From: Bacillota bacterium
Lineage (GTDB): Bacteria > Bacillota > Clostridia > Lachnospirales > Lachnospiraceae
NCBI GenBank assembly: GCA_023423335.1
Contig: JAFAFU010000073.1
Span: 133,456 to 197,455, forward strand
Direction: 5' to 3'
DNA: 64,000 bases
A program made the translations under genes and the position numbers. Under the pieces are notes generated by a model. It was not told the origin of the DNA and did no database searches. It saw nothing but the letters and a program-made list of their open reading frames with translations. This document shows positions 1-8,842 of this stretch, piece by piece (the stretch's first letter is position 1; every line of letters begins with the position of its first letter).

Positions 1-1
1 T

Positions 2-2038
2 GACCAGGTGGGGGATGCGTGGCGTGAGCCGCTCAACGCCCCGAATGGGTTGTTTACCCGCCTTATGTATGAAGGACTCGAATACCGGCTACCCGACGTA
101 CGTCCCGCCTATCATAAACTGAGCTTAAATTACCGGCACGGAGTACTGAGCAGGGAGACCATATGGGATTCCCCCAGGGGAAGCATCCGAATTTGTATGG
201 AACGGTTTGCCAGCATGGACGATAAGCATCTGATCGTTATGGAATATCGAATCCATACGGAAGGGGATGGAACCGTCACTCTTATGACCGGAATCGACGG
301 TGAGGTTTGGGATATCAATGGACCTCACTATGATGAGCTGGAGTTTCAGGAAATTGACGGCGTGCTGACGGCTGAAGGTATTACCCACGAGAACAGGGAT
401 AGCGTATTGGTCTGTGAAGTGTGCCAGGCTGATTTCCCGGTACTTATGCAGACAGTCAGGCAGGCGAAAAGACTTCTCAGGAAGATAAGCTTTCCGGCAG
501 AAGCAGGCCATACCTATACCCTTGTGAAATGGGTCAGTGTATATACAAGCAGGGATACGGCGGAATATAAAGAAAAAGGTGTGGGACTGGTTAAAAAAGC
601 AGAAGCCGCCGGGTTTATGGCTGCCATGGACCGGCAGATTACAGAATGGGAGAAGCTATGGCGCAGGTCAGAGGTACTGATCGAGGGAGATACGGCTGCT
701 ATGGAGGCCTTGAATTATTCCATCTACCATCTGCAAAGTATCGCACCGAGGCATACCTTAAGCTTATCCATCCCTGCCAGAGGCTTGTCCGGACAGACCT
801 ATAAGGGTGCCGTCTTCTGGGATACGGAGATGTTCATGCTGGACCTGTTCCTGTTTACGGATCCGTCCGTGGCAGAGACCTTGCTTAAATACCGGATAGA
901 TACCTTGGAGGGAGCGAAAAGGAAAGCCCGGTATTATGGCTATGAAGGGGCCTTCTATGCCTGGGAAAGCCAGGAGGGCGGTTATGATGCCTGCTCGGAT
1001 TATAATGTTACCGATGTTTTTACCGGAAGACCGCTGAGAACCTATTTTAAGGAAAAACAGATCCATATCTCCTCGGCGGTTGTATACGGTATCATGAAAT
1101 ATACGGATTTTACCGGAAGTATGGACCTTCTGAATGAGGGAGGAGCGGAAGTAATTCTCGAATGCGCCCGGTTTTACTATGGGCTGCTGTTAAGGAGGAC
1201 CCGGCTGGAACGTTATGAGCTTCATGATGTGATCGGCCCGGATGAATATCATGAGCGTGTGAACAATAATGCATATACGAACCGAATGGCAAAGTTCACC
1301 TTTGAAAGTGCAATCCGTGTGATCCGGCTGATTCGGGAAAATCGGATCAGCCGGAAGGAAAGCCTGGAAGAAAAGTATGATCTGAATATGCTTTCGGAGT
1401 GCTGCAAGGAGGCAGCCGACCGACTGTATATTCCGGAGCCGGATAGTGCAAGCGCAGTGCTTGAACAGTTTGACGGGTATCGTAAGCTTGAGGATGTGAC
1501 ACCCAAGGAGCTGAAAAAGCGGCTCCTTAATGAAAGAGAATACTGGGGAGGAGCCAATGGCATAGCGGCTCATACCAAGGTGATTAAACAGGCGGACGTG
1601 GTAACCATGCTGAATCTATTTTCGGAGGATTACAGCAGGGAAATCTTACAAAAAAACTGGGAGTACTATGAGCCAAGGACGGAGCACGGCTCCTCACTCA
1701 GCGCCTGTATGTATGCCATTCTTGCCTGCAAATGTAATATGCCGGATAAAGCATATCCATTCTTCCTTAAGTCCGCATCCGCAGATTTGGATGGAGAAGG
1801 AAAGGAGTGGGCCGGTTTTGTTTATATCGGCGGGACCCATCCGGCCTCCGCCGGCGGAGCATATCGGACAGTCCTGGAAGGGTTCGCAGGCCTGAGGGAA
1901 GAGGACGGCCGGTTGACGCTGGAGCCAAGGCTGCCGTCTCATTGGACCAGGCTTAAATTCAGGGTGATGTACCGGGGTGACCGGTATCTGGCTGATATAA
2001 CGAAGGATAAGGCAGTACTCGTGAAGTTGCCTGAATGA
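2..2038 (+). CDS. GH65 family disaccharide phosphorylase (5' end outside window)
   Basis: An inverting alpha-glucoside phosphorylase of family GH65 (kojibiose, nigerose, trehalose or maltose type), cytoplasmic. It would split an alpha-linked glucose disaccharide with phosphate to give beta-glucose-1-phosphate. The frame is open to the left edge and about 80-90 N-terminal residues appear to be missing, since family members are usually about 750-790 aa. Visible motifs are GAVFWDTEMF (about 805-835), the catalytic general-acid segment GPDEYHE (Glu codon near 1244) followed by NNNAYTN, and the phosphate-loop HGSSLS (about 1685-1700). The beta-phosphoglucomutase just beyond the LacI gene is the expected partner, because it takes exactly this product. 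Which disaccharide is used cannot be told from the sequence. The gene ends convergently with the LacI gene, 30 bp away. Confidence 0.9.
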   Translation, partial: DQVGDAWREPLNAPNGLFTRLMYEGLEYRLPDVRPAYHKLSLNYRHGVLSRETIWDSPRGSIRICMERFASMDDKHLIVMEYRIHTEGDGTVTLMTGIDGEVWDINGPHYDELEFQEIDGVLTAEGITHENRDSVLVCEVCQADFPVLMQTVRQAKRLLRKISFPAEAGHTYTLVKWVSVYTSRDTAEYKEKGVGLVKKAEAAGFMAAMDRQITEWEKLWRRSEVLIEGDTAAMEALNYSIYHLQSIAPRHTLSLSIPARGLSGQTYKGAVFWDTEMFMLDLFLFTDPSVAETLLKYRIDTLEGAKRKARYYGYEGAFYAWESQEGGYDACSDYNVTDVFTGRPLRTYFKEKQIHISSAVVYGIMKYTDFTGSMDLLNEGGAEVILECARFYYGLLLRRTRLERYELHDVIGPDEYHERVNNNAYTNRMAKFTFESAIRVIRLIRENRISRKESLEEKYDLNMLSECCKEAADRLYIPEPDSASAVLEQFDGYRKLEDVTPKELKKRLLNEREYWGGANGIAAHTKVIKQADVVTMLNLFSEDYSREILQKNWEYYEPRTEHGSSLSACMYAILACKCNMPDKAYPFFLKSASADLDGEGKEWAGFVYIGGTHPASAGGAYRTVLEGFAGLREEDGRLTLEPRLPSHWTRLKFRVMYRGDRYLADITKDKAVLVKLPE

Positions 2039-2068
2039 TTCGTATTACCGGACGAAAGTATATTCCTA

Positions 2069-3088
2069 TCACCTCAAGCTTTTAACGCTATTTCTTACCA
2101 CCAGGCTGACCGGGAGAATCACTTCCCGGTTTTGGATTGGATTATTATCCAGAAGATCAATCAGGAAATTAACCGCCAGCTTACCCTTTAACGGTGCATC
2201 CTGGTGGATTGTCGTAAGGGTGGGTGAAGTCAGCTGGCAGAAATTAATATCGTCGAAGCCGATAACGGAGATGTCCCCGGGGACCTGCCGGCCGGACTGT
2301 TCTATACCGGCCATAATTCCCGCAGCAAGGATATCCGCGGTAGCGAAGACGGCTGTAATATCAGTACGGGAGGCCAGTCTCCGTCCAAGGGCAATCGTCG
2401 TCTCAGTATCAAGCTCCTGCTCATAGACATAATCCTGACGGAAGGGAATGGAGGCTTCGGACAGGGCATCCAGGTAGCCCTGGAAACGCTCCGAAACTAC
2501 CCCGCGTTTTTTAATTGTCGGAGAGGCAAAAGCAATGTTTTTATGTCCCTGATCAATTAAAAAGCGTGTCGCAATGTAACCGCCCTTATAATCCTCCAGG
2601 CCTATATTGCACATATTGGAACGGGATACCTCAACATAACTGTCGATAAGAACCGTCGGAATTCTCTGTTCGGACAGGACTTTAAAGAATTCATCCTGGA
2701 AGACGCCGGTGAAGAACAGGCCGTCTACATTCCAGTTCCGCAGGAAGGCTAAGAGATCTGCCGTTGTCTCAACCGTACGCAGCATAAGATAATATCCGTT
2801 TTCACGCAATTTATTTTCAATGGATCCGATAAAGGCAGAGTGAAAGGGATCTTCCACAATACTTTCCTTTTTATTTACGGTAAGATGGCTGATCATACCA
2901 ATCACCTTAGAAGAACTGGAAACCAGAGAACGGGCAGACATATTAGGAACGTAACCCAATCGATCGATTGCCTCATTAATTCTTGCAATAGTTTCGGCGG
3001 ACACGCGTCCGGCCTTGCCGTGGATAACATTTGTTACTGTGGTACAGCTTACACCAACAGCATTTGCGATATCTTTTATCGTAGACAT
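2069..3088 (-). CDS. LacI family transcriptional regulator
   Basis: A 339-residue LacI/GalR-type repressor. The N-terminus (STIKDIANAVGVSCTTVTNV) is the helix-turn-helix, followed by the hinge helix (NMSARSLVSS) and a periplasmic-binding-protein-like sugar domain ending VIGFDDINFCQLTSPTLTTI. I chose the ATG at 3088 because GGAGGTTATT sits directly before it; an upstream in-frame ATG at 3100 overlaps that ribosome site and is unlikely. The gene is divergent from the mutase operon and convergent with GH65, so it probably represses both in response to a glucoside or sugar phosphate. Inverted repeats suitable as operators lie in the divergent gap. Confidence 0.92.
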   Translation of the reverse strand: MSTIKDIANAVGVSCTTVTNVIHGKAGRVSAETIARINEAIDRLGYVPNMSARSLVSSSSKVIGMISHLTVNKKESIVEDPFHSAFIGSIENKLRENGYYLMLRTVETTADLLAFLRNWNVDGLFFTGVFQDEFFKVLSEQRIPTVLIDSYVEVSRSNMCNIGLEDYKGGYIATRFLIDQGHKNIAFASPTIKKRGVVSERFQGYLDALSEASIPFRQDYVYEQELDTETTIALGRRLASRTDITAVFATADILAAGIMAGIEQSGRQVPGDISVIGFDDINFCQLTSPTLTTIHQDAPLKGKLAVNFLIDLLDNNPIQNREVILPVSLVVRNSVKSLR

Positions 3089-3157
3089 AATAACCTCCAT
3101 ACTGCAGCAGGCAGCTCACTCTCGTGATTTTGCCGGTTGAAAAATACTTTCTTTATC

Positions 3158-3186
3158 AACCTATTTTATAGGTTTAAGGTTAAACC
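3158..3186. promoter_or_regulatory. Overlapping inverted repeats, likely LacI operators
   Basis: Two inverted repeats share bases in the divergent gap. The first is aacctat-ttt-ataggtt (3158-3174, perfect 7-bp arms). The second is ggttta-aggt-taaacc (3171-3186, perfect 6-bp arms). A TTGAAA at 3137-3142 may be a -35 element. The position between a LacI gene and the operon it faces makes operator use the simplest reading, but no binding data are available. Confidence 0.55.
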
Positions 3187-3262
3187 ATTATTACATAGTC
3201 TACCATAAAAGAAAAAAATTGTACAGAAAAACAACCCATGCCGGAAAAGGAGTGACATAGGA

Positions 3263-3913
3263 ATGATAAAAGGAGTCATATTTGATCTGGACGGAGTTCT
3301 GGTATCAACGGATGAGCTGCATTTTAAGGCCTGGCACCGTTTGGCTCAGGAGCTGGGAATTATGGACTTCACCAGGGAGGATAACCGGCGGCAGAAGGGG
3401 ATAAGCCGGATGGCATCCCTGGAGGTGGTTCTTAAGAAGAGTCATAAGACCTATACGGAAAGCGAAAAACTGATACTGGCGGAAAGAAAAAACAATTATT
3501 ATATTGAGTTTTTACAGGAGCTCACCCCGGAAGCGGTCCTGACGGATGTCATTGCGACGCTCAAGATGCTAAGACGCTTAAAGGTACTGGTCGGAGTCGG
3601 CTCCGTCAGTAAAAACGCACCTTTGATTTTAGAGAAAACCGGTCTTGCAAAATATATAGACCAGGTAAGCTGCGGGCTGGATATCACAAATTCCAAGCCC
3701 GATCCGGAGGTATTTCTGGTAGCGGCCGGGAAGCTGAACTTAAAAAATGAAGAATGCCTGGTCGTTGAAGACTCGGCCGCGGGTATCCTGGCTGCCAAAG
3801 CAGCTCACATGAAATCCTTATCCGTAGGGCCGGAATACTTGCTATTGGGAGCGGATTACCGGTCCCGGACGCTTCAAAGTGAGACGAACTGGCAGATGAT
3901 ATTACAAAGTTAA
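3263..3913 (+). CDS. pgmB: Beta-phosphoglucomutase
   Basis: A 216-residue HAD-superfamily enzyme that interconverts beta-glucose-1-phosphate and glucose-6-phosphate. HAD motif I is IFDLDGV (nucleophile D8, acid/base D10), followed by the substrate segment STDELHFKAWHRLA. Motif II is VGSVSKNAP, and motifs III/IV are SKPDPEVF and VVEDSAAGI. The length matches the family (about 215-220 aa). AAAAGGAGTGACATAGGA precedes the ATG. It is the first gene of a three-gene plus-strand operon, only 19 bp before the next start, and it would process the product of the GH65 phosphorylase. Confidence 0.92.
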   Translation: MIKGVIFDLDGVLVSTDELHFKAWHRLAQELGIMDFTREDNRRQKGISRMASLEVVLKKSHKTYTESEKLILAERKNNYYIEFLQELTPEAVLTDVIATLKMLRRLKVLVGVGSVSKNAPLILEKTGLAKYIDQVSCGLDITNSKPDPEVFLVAAGKLNLKNEECLVVEDSAAGILAAKAAHMKSLSVGPEYLLLGADYRSRTLQSETNWQMILQS

Positions 3914-3932
3914 AGAGTTGGGAGGTTATTGT

Positions 3933-5501
3933 ATGGATAAGAAGAGGCGCATAATAGGCACCGTAGAGTGGCTGATCGCAGTAATATTGCTGATTGTCTT
4001 TGGGGGCCTTGCCTGGTACACGAAGGACAGACAGAATGAAGTGAAACAGATGATCAGTATGGAGGATTCGAGGCTTGTACTTTATGAAGGTCCGAAATCC
4101 TTAAAGGATGCAACTGCAGATGACATAAAATCGGCAGCAGAGGATGAAAGGGATTATAGTCTGATGCACAGTACAGATACCGTGATTAAGGTAAATGGTT
4201 ATGAAAGCTATGTCTATGAAACAAATGTGAACAATAACCGGAACTGGGCAGTCAACTATCTGCCCACCCAGTCAAGGGCTCCGATTACCTATTTTGATTT
4301 TGAAGGTATCGCCAATATTGAAGTCAGCGTTCCGGGTATCGATCTTCAATCGGTAAAAATAAGTCCCTTAAGCTATGGGATTGAACCTGTAATTGATACG
4401 GCTGCCCATACCGTATCCTTTACGGTTACCGTGCCGGATACTTATTCCCTTACCTTTAATGATTCGCCGCAGAGAGCAATCCATATCTTCGCAAATTCCC
4501 TGGAGGCTGATCCGCCGAAGGAGGGGGATGAGAATGTGGTGTATATCGGTCCGGGAGAATGGAACATTGAGAATATTCTGCTGGAGGATGATCAAATTCT
4601 TTATCTTGCCGGAGGCGCAGTCGTTCATGGTATCATCCAGGCGAATTACGCCAACAATGTAAAGGTTATGGGACGGGGCATTATCGACGGATCAAAGTTC
4701 ACGGGCTGGCGCGGTCTGACCGCTTATGTACCCCTAAAATTCGATAATTGTGACGGAGTAGAAATCCGCGATATCATTGCCCTGAATCCCAATGCATGGG
4801 TTTGTTCGGCTAATTCCTCCATGAATGCCGTGATCGACGGAATAAAGATCATATCCTCAAGACCGAACGGTGATGGTATTACCCTGCAGTCCTGCAGGAA
4901 CTTTGAAGTCAAAAACTGTTTTGTGAGAAGTTGGGATGACTCCCTGGTTGTAAAGAATTATTCCGATATAGATTCCGAAAAGATTACCTTTACGAATATG
5001 CAGCTTTGGACAGACCTCGCCCAGTCCATGGAGATTGGCTTCGAGACGAATAAGGGCAAGAAGGAAAATGCTGTAATCAGCCACATTACCTTTGAAGACA
5101 TCACGGTGCTGAATAATTTTCATAAGCCGGTAATTTCCATTCATAACGCGGATGATGCAACGGTACGTGATATTACCTTTAGGAATATCACGGTGGAAAA
5201 TGCCCAAATGGGCTCCGGAGATGGAGAGATGATGCCGTATCTGATTGATTTCATTGTCACTCAGAACGCAGGCTGGTCATCCACGAAGGAGAGAGGGCAG
5301 ATCCGGAATGTATTTGTGGACGGAGTCAGGGTATTATCCGGAAGGTTTAACCCGTCGCGAATCGGAGGCTATGATGAAGGGCATACCGTAGAAGATATCA
5401 CCATCAAGAACCTTGAAATTCTGGGAAAAAAAATTATCAGCTTTGATCAGGGTAAGTTTGAGATTGATAAAATGACCACAAAGAATCTGGTAATTGAATA
5501 G
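3933..5501 (+). CDS. Membrane-anchored beta-helix glycosidase-like protein (GH28/GH49-like)
   Basis: A 522-residue protein with one N-terminal membrane segment (about residues 8-28) after a KKRR stretch, so the rest faces outside. Residues about 60-190 look like a beta-sandwich and about 195-520 like a right-handed parallel beta-helix (repeated short turns such as VEIRDIIALNPNAW, AVIDGIKIISS, FEVKNCFVRSWDD). The pair NGDG (312-315) and WDD (D335, D336) resembles the acidic residues of GH28 polygalacturonases and GH49 dextranases. The GH28 His-containing GHG motif is not obvious, so GH49-like or an unassigned family is possible. The start at 3933 follows GGGAGGTTATTGT; the earlier in-frame codon is inside that site. 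Its place between a mutase and a binding-domain protein suggests cell-surface attack on a glucan or related polymer. Confidence 0.6.
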   Translation: MDKKRRIIGTVEWLIAVILLIVFGGLAWYTKDRQNEVKQMISMEDSRLVLYEGPKSLKDATADDIKSAAEDERDYSLMHSTDTVIKVNGYESYVYETNVNNNRNWAVNYLPTQSRAPITYFDFEGIANIEVSVPGIDLQSVKISPLSYGIEPVIDTAAHTVSFTVTVPDTYSLTFNDSPQRAIHIFANSLEADPPKEGDENVVYIGPGEWNIENILLEDDQILYLAGGAVVHGIIQANYANNVKVMGRGIIDGSKFTGWRGLTAYVPLKFDNCDGVEIRDIIALNPNAWVCSANSSMNAVIDGIKIISSRPNGDGITLQSCRNFEVKNCFVRSWDDSLVVKNYSDIDSEKITFTNMQLWTDLAQSMEIGFETNKGKKENAVISHITFEDITVLNNFHKPVISIHNADDATVRDITFRNITVENAQMGSGDGEMMPYLIDFIVTQNAGWSSTKERGQIRNVFVDGVRVLSGRFNPSRIGGYDEGHTVEDITIKNLEILGKKIISFDQGKFEIDKMTTKNLVIE

Positions 5502-5517
5502 AGAAAGGAGTGTTCCT

Positions 5518-6141
5518 ATGAAGATATTACGCAGAGTTTTCATATTTTTATTTTTGGCAGCAGACATTGCTCTTGGCTTCTATGCTGTGAACAGTATTAA
5601 AGAGCCGCCGCAGGAAATCAGAGCCGCTGATGTTACGATAGTAAAGGCACGGGAACAGACAGCAGCCGAAGAACATCCTGCCTTTATCAAGGAAGATTAT
5701 GCCCTTATATTACCGGAAGGAACAAATGTTGCTCTGAAGAAAAAGGCGGAGGCGAATGGATTTACCGATGTATACCGTGCGGAAAGAGCAGTGGACGGCA
5801 GCACGGACGGAGCCTCCTACTGGGAAGGATCAAAGGATTATCCCAATACCTTGACAGTTGACCTGGAAGCACCGACAAAGATCCATACGGTCCGGATCGC
5901 CCTAAATCCCATGCCGATCTGGGGTAAGAGGAACCAGAAGATCATGATTAAGATCAGTGATGACGGCACGAACTATACAGAGCTGGTCAGGCTGAAGGAG
6001 TATACCTTTGATCCGGATTATGGAAATGAGGTTCAAATCCCCTTTGACGAGGTGGAGACAAGGTTTGTACAGCTTGAATTTACGGCCAATTCCGGAGCCG
6101 GCGGCGGTCAGGCGGCAGAATTTGAGGTATACGGTAAATAG
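5518..6141 (+). CDS. Membrane-anchored discoidin (F5/8 type C)-like domain protein
   Basis: A 207-residue protein. Residues about 5-22 form a single membrane anchor or uncleaved signal (RVFIFLFLAADIALGFYAV), then a linker, then a C-terminal domain of about 130 residues with the F5/8C/CBM32-like pattern: NVALKKKAEANG, RAVDGSTDGASYWEG, LTVDLEAPTKIHTVRIAL, and a final RFVQLEF...AEFEVYG strand. Such domains bind carbohydrate or surfaces and have no catalysis of their own. The start at 5518 follows GAGAAAGGAGTGTTCCT, and the upstream gene ends 16 bp before. It is the last gene of the operon and probably holds the beta-helix enzyme or its polymer at the surface. Confidence 0.75.
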   Translation: MKILRRVFIFLFLAADIALGFYAVNSIKEPPQEIRAADVTIVKAREQTAAEEHPAFIKEDYALILPEGTNVALKKKAEANGFTDVYRAERAVDGSTDGASYWEGSKDYPNTLTVDLEAPTKIHTVRIALNPMPIWGKRNQKIMIKISDDGTNYTELVRLKEYTFDPDYGNEVQIPFDEVETRFVQLEFTANSGAGGGQAAEFEVYGK

Positions 6142-6194
6142 ATTGCATAATAAACGATATCAGCTTACTTTTCATTTTGTTCCTCTCCTGTATG

Positions 6195-6240
6195 AACAAA
6201 AAGGGATGACAATTTTGTCGGATTGTCATCCCTTTTTGTT
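6195..6240 (+). terminator. Intrinsic terminator of the sugar operon
   Basis: An 18-bp perfect stem (aacaaaaagggatgacaa with ttgtcatccctttttgtt) around a 10-nt loop, ending in a T-run. It lies between the last plus-strand operon gene and the convergent hydrolase gene, so it may work in both directions. Confidence 0.9.
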
Positions 6241-6324
6241 AAATAATTCAATCTGTGATAGGATCATAACAGACCCTATGCAGGGCTGCTGCTCAGGCGG
6301 TTCGTTGAATTAATATCCGAATGC

Positions 6325-7038
6325 TTATATGATCCGAACTATGTTCTCTGATATCTGCTCATAATCTGCAAACACTTTATTATCATGGTAAGGCAGCGGA
6401 ATTAATCCTTTATTATGACCATCGGCTATGAATTCCTCATTCTTGAGATAATCGGTGCACATACCATTCGGTATATTCTTCAGCATATTATCACATACAT
6501 AACATTCGTCCCCGGTAATTACATAATTTTTATCTTTTTCTTCGAAATAAATTACGGACGATCCGGGCGTATGTCCGCCAATTACCTTAAAATAAAATTT
6601 ATTATCAAAAACATATTCATCTTCGATCAATACGGGATGCTTTGATCTGAGTTGTGTTTGAACCGGAATCGGACGCTCGTTCATGGCAATATCATATTCC
6701 GTCTTCGCTATAATAATTTGAGAATTTTTATACAGATCCAGATTATCGATATGATCAAAATGACTATGGGTAATAAAAATCATATCAATACCAAGGGGGT
6801 CATCTAAGATATTTTTTACTTCATGTTCCACATCAAGCAATGTTATTCCCATATTTACTGCAGTCGTTTCATCTCTGAAGCCGGTATCGAATAGCATGAC
6901 CTTATCATTATACTTTGCCAGGTAATAAACAAAGATAAATCCGGATACTTTTTCGGCAGCATTCTCCGCCCCTCTATATATAGTTCCGTAGGTTGCGTAT
7001 TTGAAATTTTCACCATATCTGATTGCATAAAGTTCCAT
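6325..7038 (-). CDS. Metallo-beta-lactamase-fold hydrolase (lactonase-like)
   Basis: A 237-residue zinc hydrolase of the metallo-beta-lactamase superfamily. The metal motif is THSHFDHIDN (HxHxDH), with later ligands in VIGGHTPGSS, VITGDE and the C-terminal LPYHDN. The arrangement resembles AHL-lactonase/quorum-quenching members, where an Asp and three to five His hold two metals, but many relatives hydrolyse other esters, so the substrate is unknown. The start at 7038 follows AAAAGGGG. It is a single gene between two terminator-like hairpins. Confidence 0.85.
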   Translation of the reverse strand: MELYAIRYGENFKYATYGTIYRGAENAAEKVSGFIFVYYLAKYNDKVMLFDTGFRDETTAVNMGITLLDVEHEVKNILDDPLGIDMIFITHSHFDHIDNLDLYKNSQIIIAKTEYDIAMNERPIPVQTQLRSKHPVLIEDEYVFDNKFYFKVIGGHTPGSSVIYFEEKDKNYVITGDECYVCDNMLKNIPNGMCTDYLKNEEFIADGHNKGLIPLPYHDNKVFADYEQISENIVRII

Positions 7039-7380
7039 TAAAATTCGTCCCCTTTTCTAAATTATTTTATTCTTGCCTGCCACAGGTTCGTTATATTATC
7101 GTGGTAAAATAACCGTCGGACGTGAGTAATAGCACCGTAATAGAATATACAAATTATAATTTACTCCATTATAGACGGACTGATTATGGAAGTCAATCTA
7201 TTCATAATGGTATCAGGCATGAAAAATAAGGGCCAGACAGGGAGTGCCTGACCCTTGCTTGATGAATTATATGTTAGTGGAAATTATTGTAAAGAGGAAC
7301 GCTTATTCCGTTTATATCAAGTATGTAATACCAATAAACCTTATACATATAATAAAGTAAGCAATGTTTCGGAGATAAAT
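7039..7380. other. Intergenic region with one hairpin
   Basis: 342 bases without a convincing gene. A TTG-started extension of the downstream frame begins at 7255, but it starts inside a hairpin (7228-7256, AAGGG.CAG/CTG.CCCTT) that is followed on the minus strand by a T-rich tract, so I treat it as non-coding. The rest is AT-rich, and I see no other signal. Confidence 0.5.
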
Positions 7381-8661
7381 ATGATCATCCACGTGGTTCG
7401 AGAAGGTGAAACAATTGATATGATTGCTGATCAATATGGGGTATCACCGGAGAGATTAATACTTGAGAATGAGATAGTTAATCCATACCGATTAGTTGTG
7501 GGAGAAGCTATTGTTGTTCTGATTCCTGAGATTACTTATACAATACAGGAGGGTGATACATTAAGCAGTATTGCAGACAGCTTCGGAGTGGATGTATTAC
7601 AGCTTTTAAGAAATAATCCTTATCTTTCCGATAGAGAGTACATATATCCCGGCGAAACAATTGTGATAAGTTATGAGGGGGAAAAAATCAGGTCTATAAC
7701 AACAAACAGCTATGCATATCCGTTTATTAATATGGCCACACTCAGGAAAAATTTACTGTTTCTTACCAGTCTGACTATTTTAAGCTATAAGGTAACAGCG
7801 GAAGGGGAAATCATAGATATCGATGATAGGGAGATTATTCAAGTCACAAAAGAATATAGGGTAGCACCTATCATGATGCTGGAAGCCTTTGCATTAAATA
7901 TGGAAGAAGAGATCAGCGTTATACATTCTATTCTGTCAAGCCAGGAGAAACAGGATCTGTTAATCAACAATCTTCTTACCATTCTGCAAGCGAAAGGTTA
8001 CAGCGGAGTAAACATCAACACCCCATATATAAACCCGATAGACCGCACTCTTTATGAGGACTTTATCATCAAATTATATGTAACGGTATCAAGCGCGGGA
8101 TATAAGGTATACAATACCTTTACAATTCGTGTTTTTCAATTGCTGACCGGAACGATTTTTGCCGGGCTTGACTATGCCAGCCTGGGTCAGCATGCAGATG
8201 GCATCATACTGATCACCTATGATTTTGGATTTTCAGAAGGAATACCTCCCGGAACCTCATCACTGAGTACATACAGACGTTTCTTTGAATATGCGACAAG
8301 AGTAATACCGCCGGACAAAACATTTGTTGGGATTTCGGTTATCGGGTTCTTATGGCAGTTTCCCTATATTCCGGGCATAACAAGAGGAATGGCAGTTAGT
8401 TATAATGCCGCAAGAGAGATTGCAATTGATACTAATTCTGCAATTGAATTTGACGAAACTACGAATAGCGCGTATTTTCAATATATTTCAGACGAAAATG
8501 AATATGTGGTTCGGTTTTGGGATGCAAGAAGCATAAATAATTTAGTTGGCTTTGTACCGGAATTCGGGTTACAGGGTATCAGTATCTGGAATATTATGTC
8601 CTGGTTTCCTCAACAATGGCTGGTTATTAATTCGCAGTATAATATTGATAAAGCTCTGTAG
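7381..8661 (+). CDS. Two LysM domains plus GH18-like domain with degenerate active site
   Basis: A 426-residue protein related to spore cortex/coat proteins YaaH and SleL. There are two N-terminal LysM repeats (IIHVVREGETIDMIADQYGV and ITYTIQEGDTLSSIADSFGV, about residues 1-95), then a GH18-like TIM-barrel domain to the end (final strand GISIWNIMSWFP). LysM binds peptidoglycan. In active relatives the DxDxE core reads roughly GVNIDFE; here the same place reads GVNINTPYI, with Asn213 for the Asp and Pro215 for the catalytic Glu, so glycosidase activity is unlikely. I chose ATG 7381, which follows TTCGGAGATAAAT. It stands alone and may be a structural or binding protein of the spore or wall. 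Confidence 0.75.
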   Translation: MIIHVVREGETIDMIADQYGVSPERLILENEIVNPYRLVVGEAIVVLIPEITYTIQEGDTLSSIADSFGVDVLQLLRNNPYLSDREYIYPGETIVISYEGEKIRSITTNSYAYPFINMATLRKNLLFLTSLTILSYKVTAEGEIIDIDDREIIQVTKEYRVAPIMMLEAFALNMEEEISVIHSILSSQEKQDLLINNLLTILQAKGYSGVNINTPYINPIDRTLYEDFIIKLYVTVSSAGYKVYNTFTIRVFQLLTGTIFAGLDYASLGQHADGIILITYDFGFSEGIPPGTSSLSTYRRFFEYATRVIPPDKTFVGISVIGFLWQFPYIPGITRGMAVSYNAAREIAIDTNSAIEFDETTNSAYFQYISDENEYVVRFWDARSINNLVGFVPEFGLQGISIWNIMSWFPQQWLVINSQYNIDKAL

Positions 8662-8842
8662 TAATTTTGAATAGAATGCATTGAACGTGGCTGCCCTCTG
8701 ATAAGAGGCGGATAAATTTTCTTATGGATATATTCCCGGCTGATGCCGAATTTTGCAATTCCGTATTCCATATGGTGAGGACGGTACATCAGCCGGTATA
8801 TATTTTAAGTTCTGCATAGTCAGGATAGTATTTTCACTGGCA

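Noticed and set aside
7228..7260. Terminator for a minus-strand gene
   Set aside because: Hairpin with T-rich tail on the minus strand, but no minus-strand gene ends before it; left as an unexplained hairpin.
7255..7380. 42-residue N-terminal extension of the LysM/GH18 protein from a TTG
   Set aside because: Starts inside a hairpin, without ribosome site; ATG 7381 has GGAG and begins directly at the first LysM domain.
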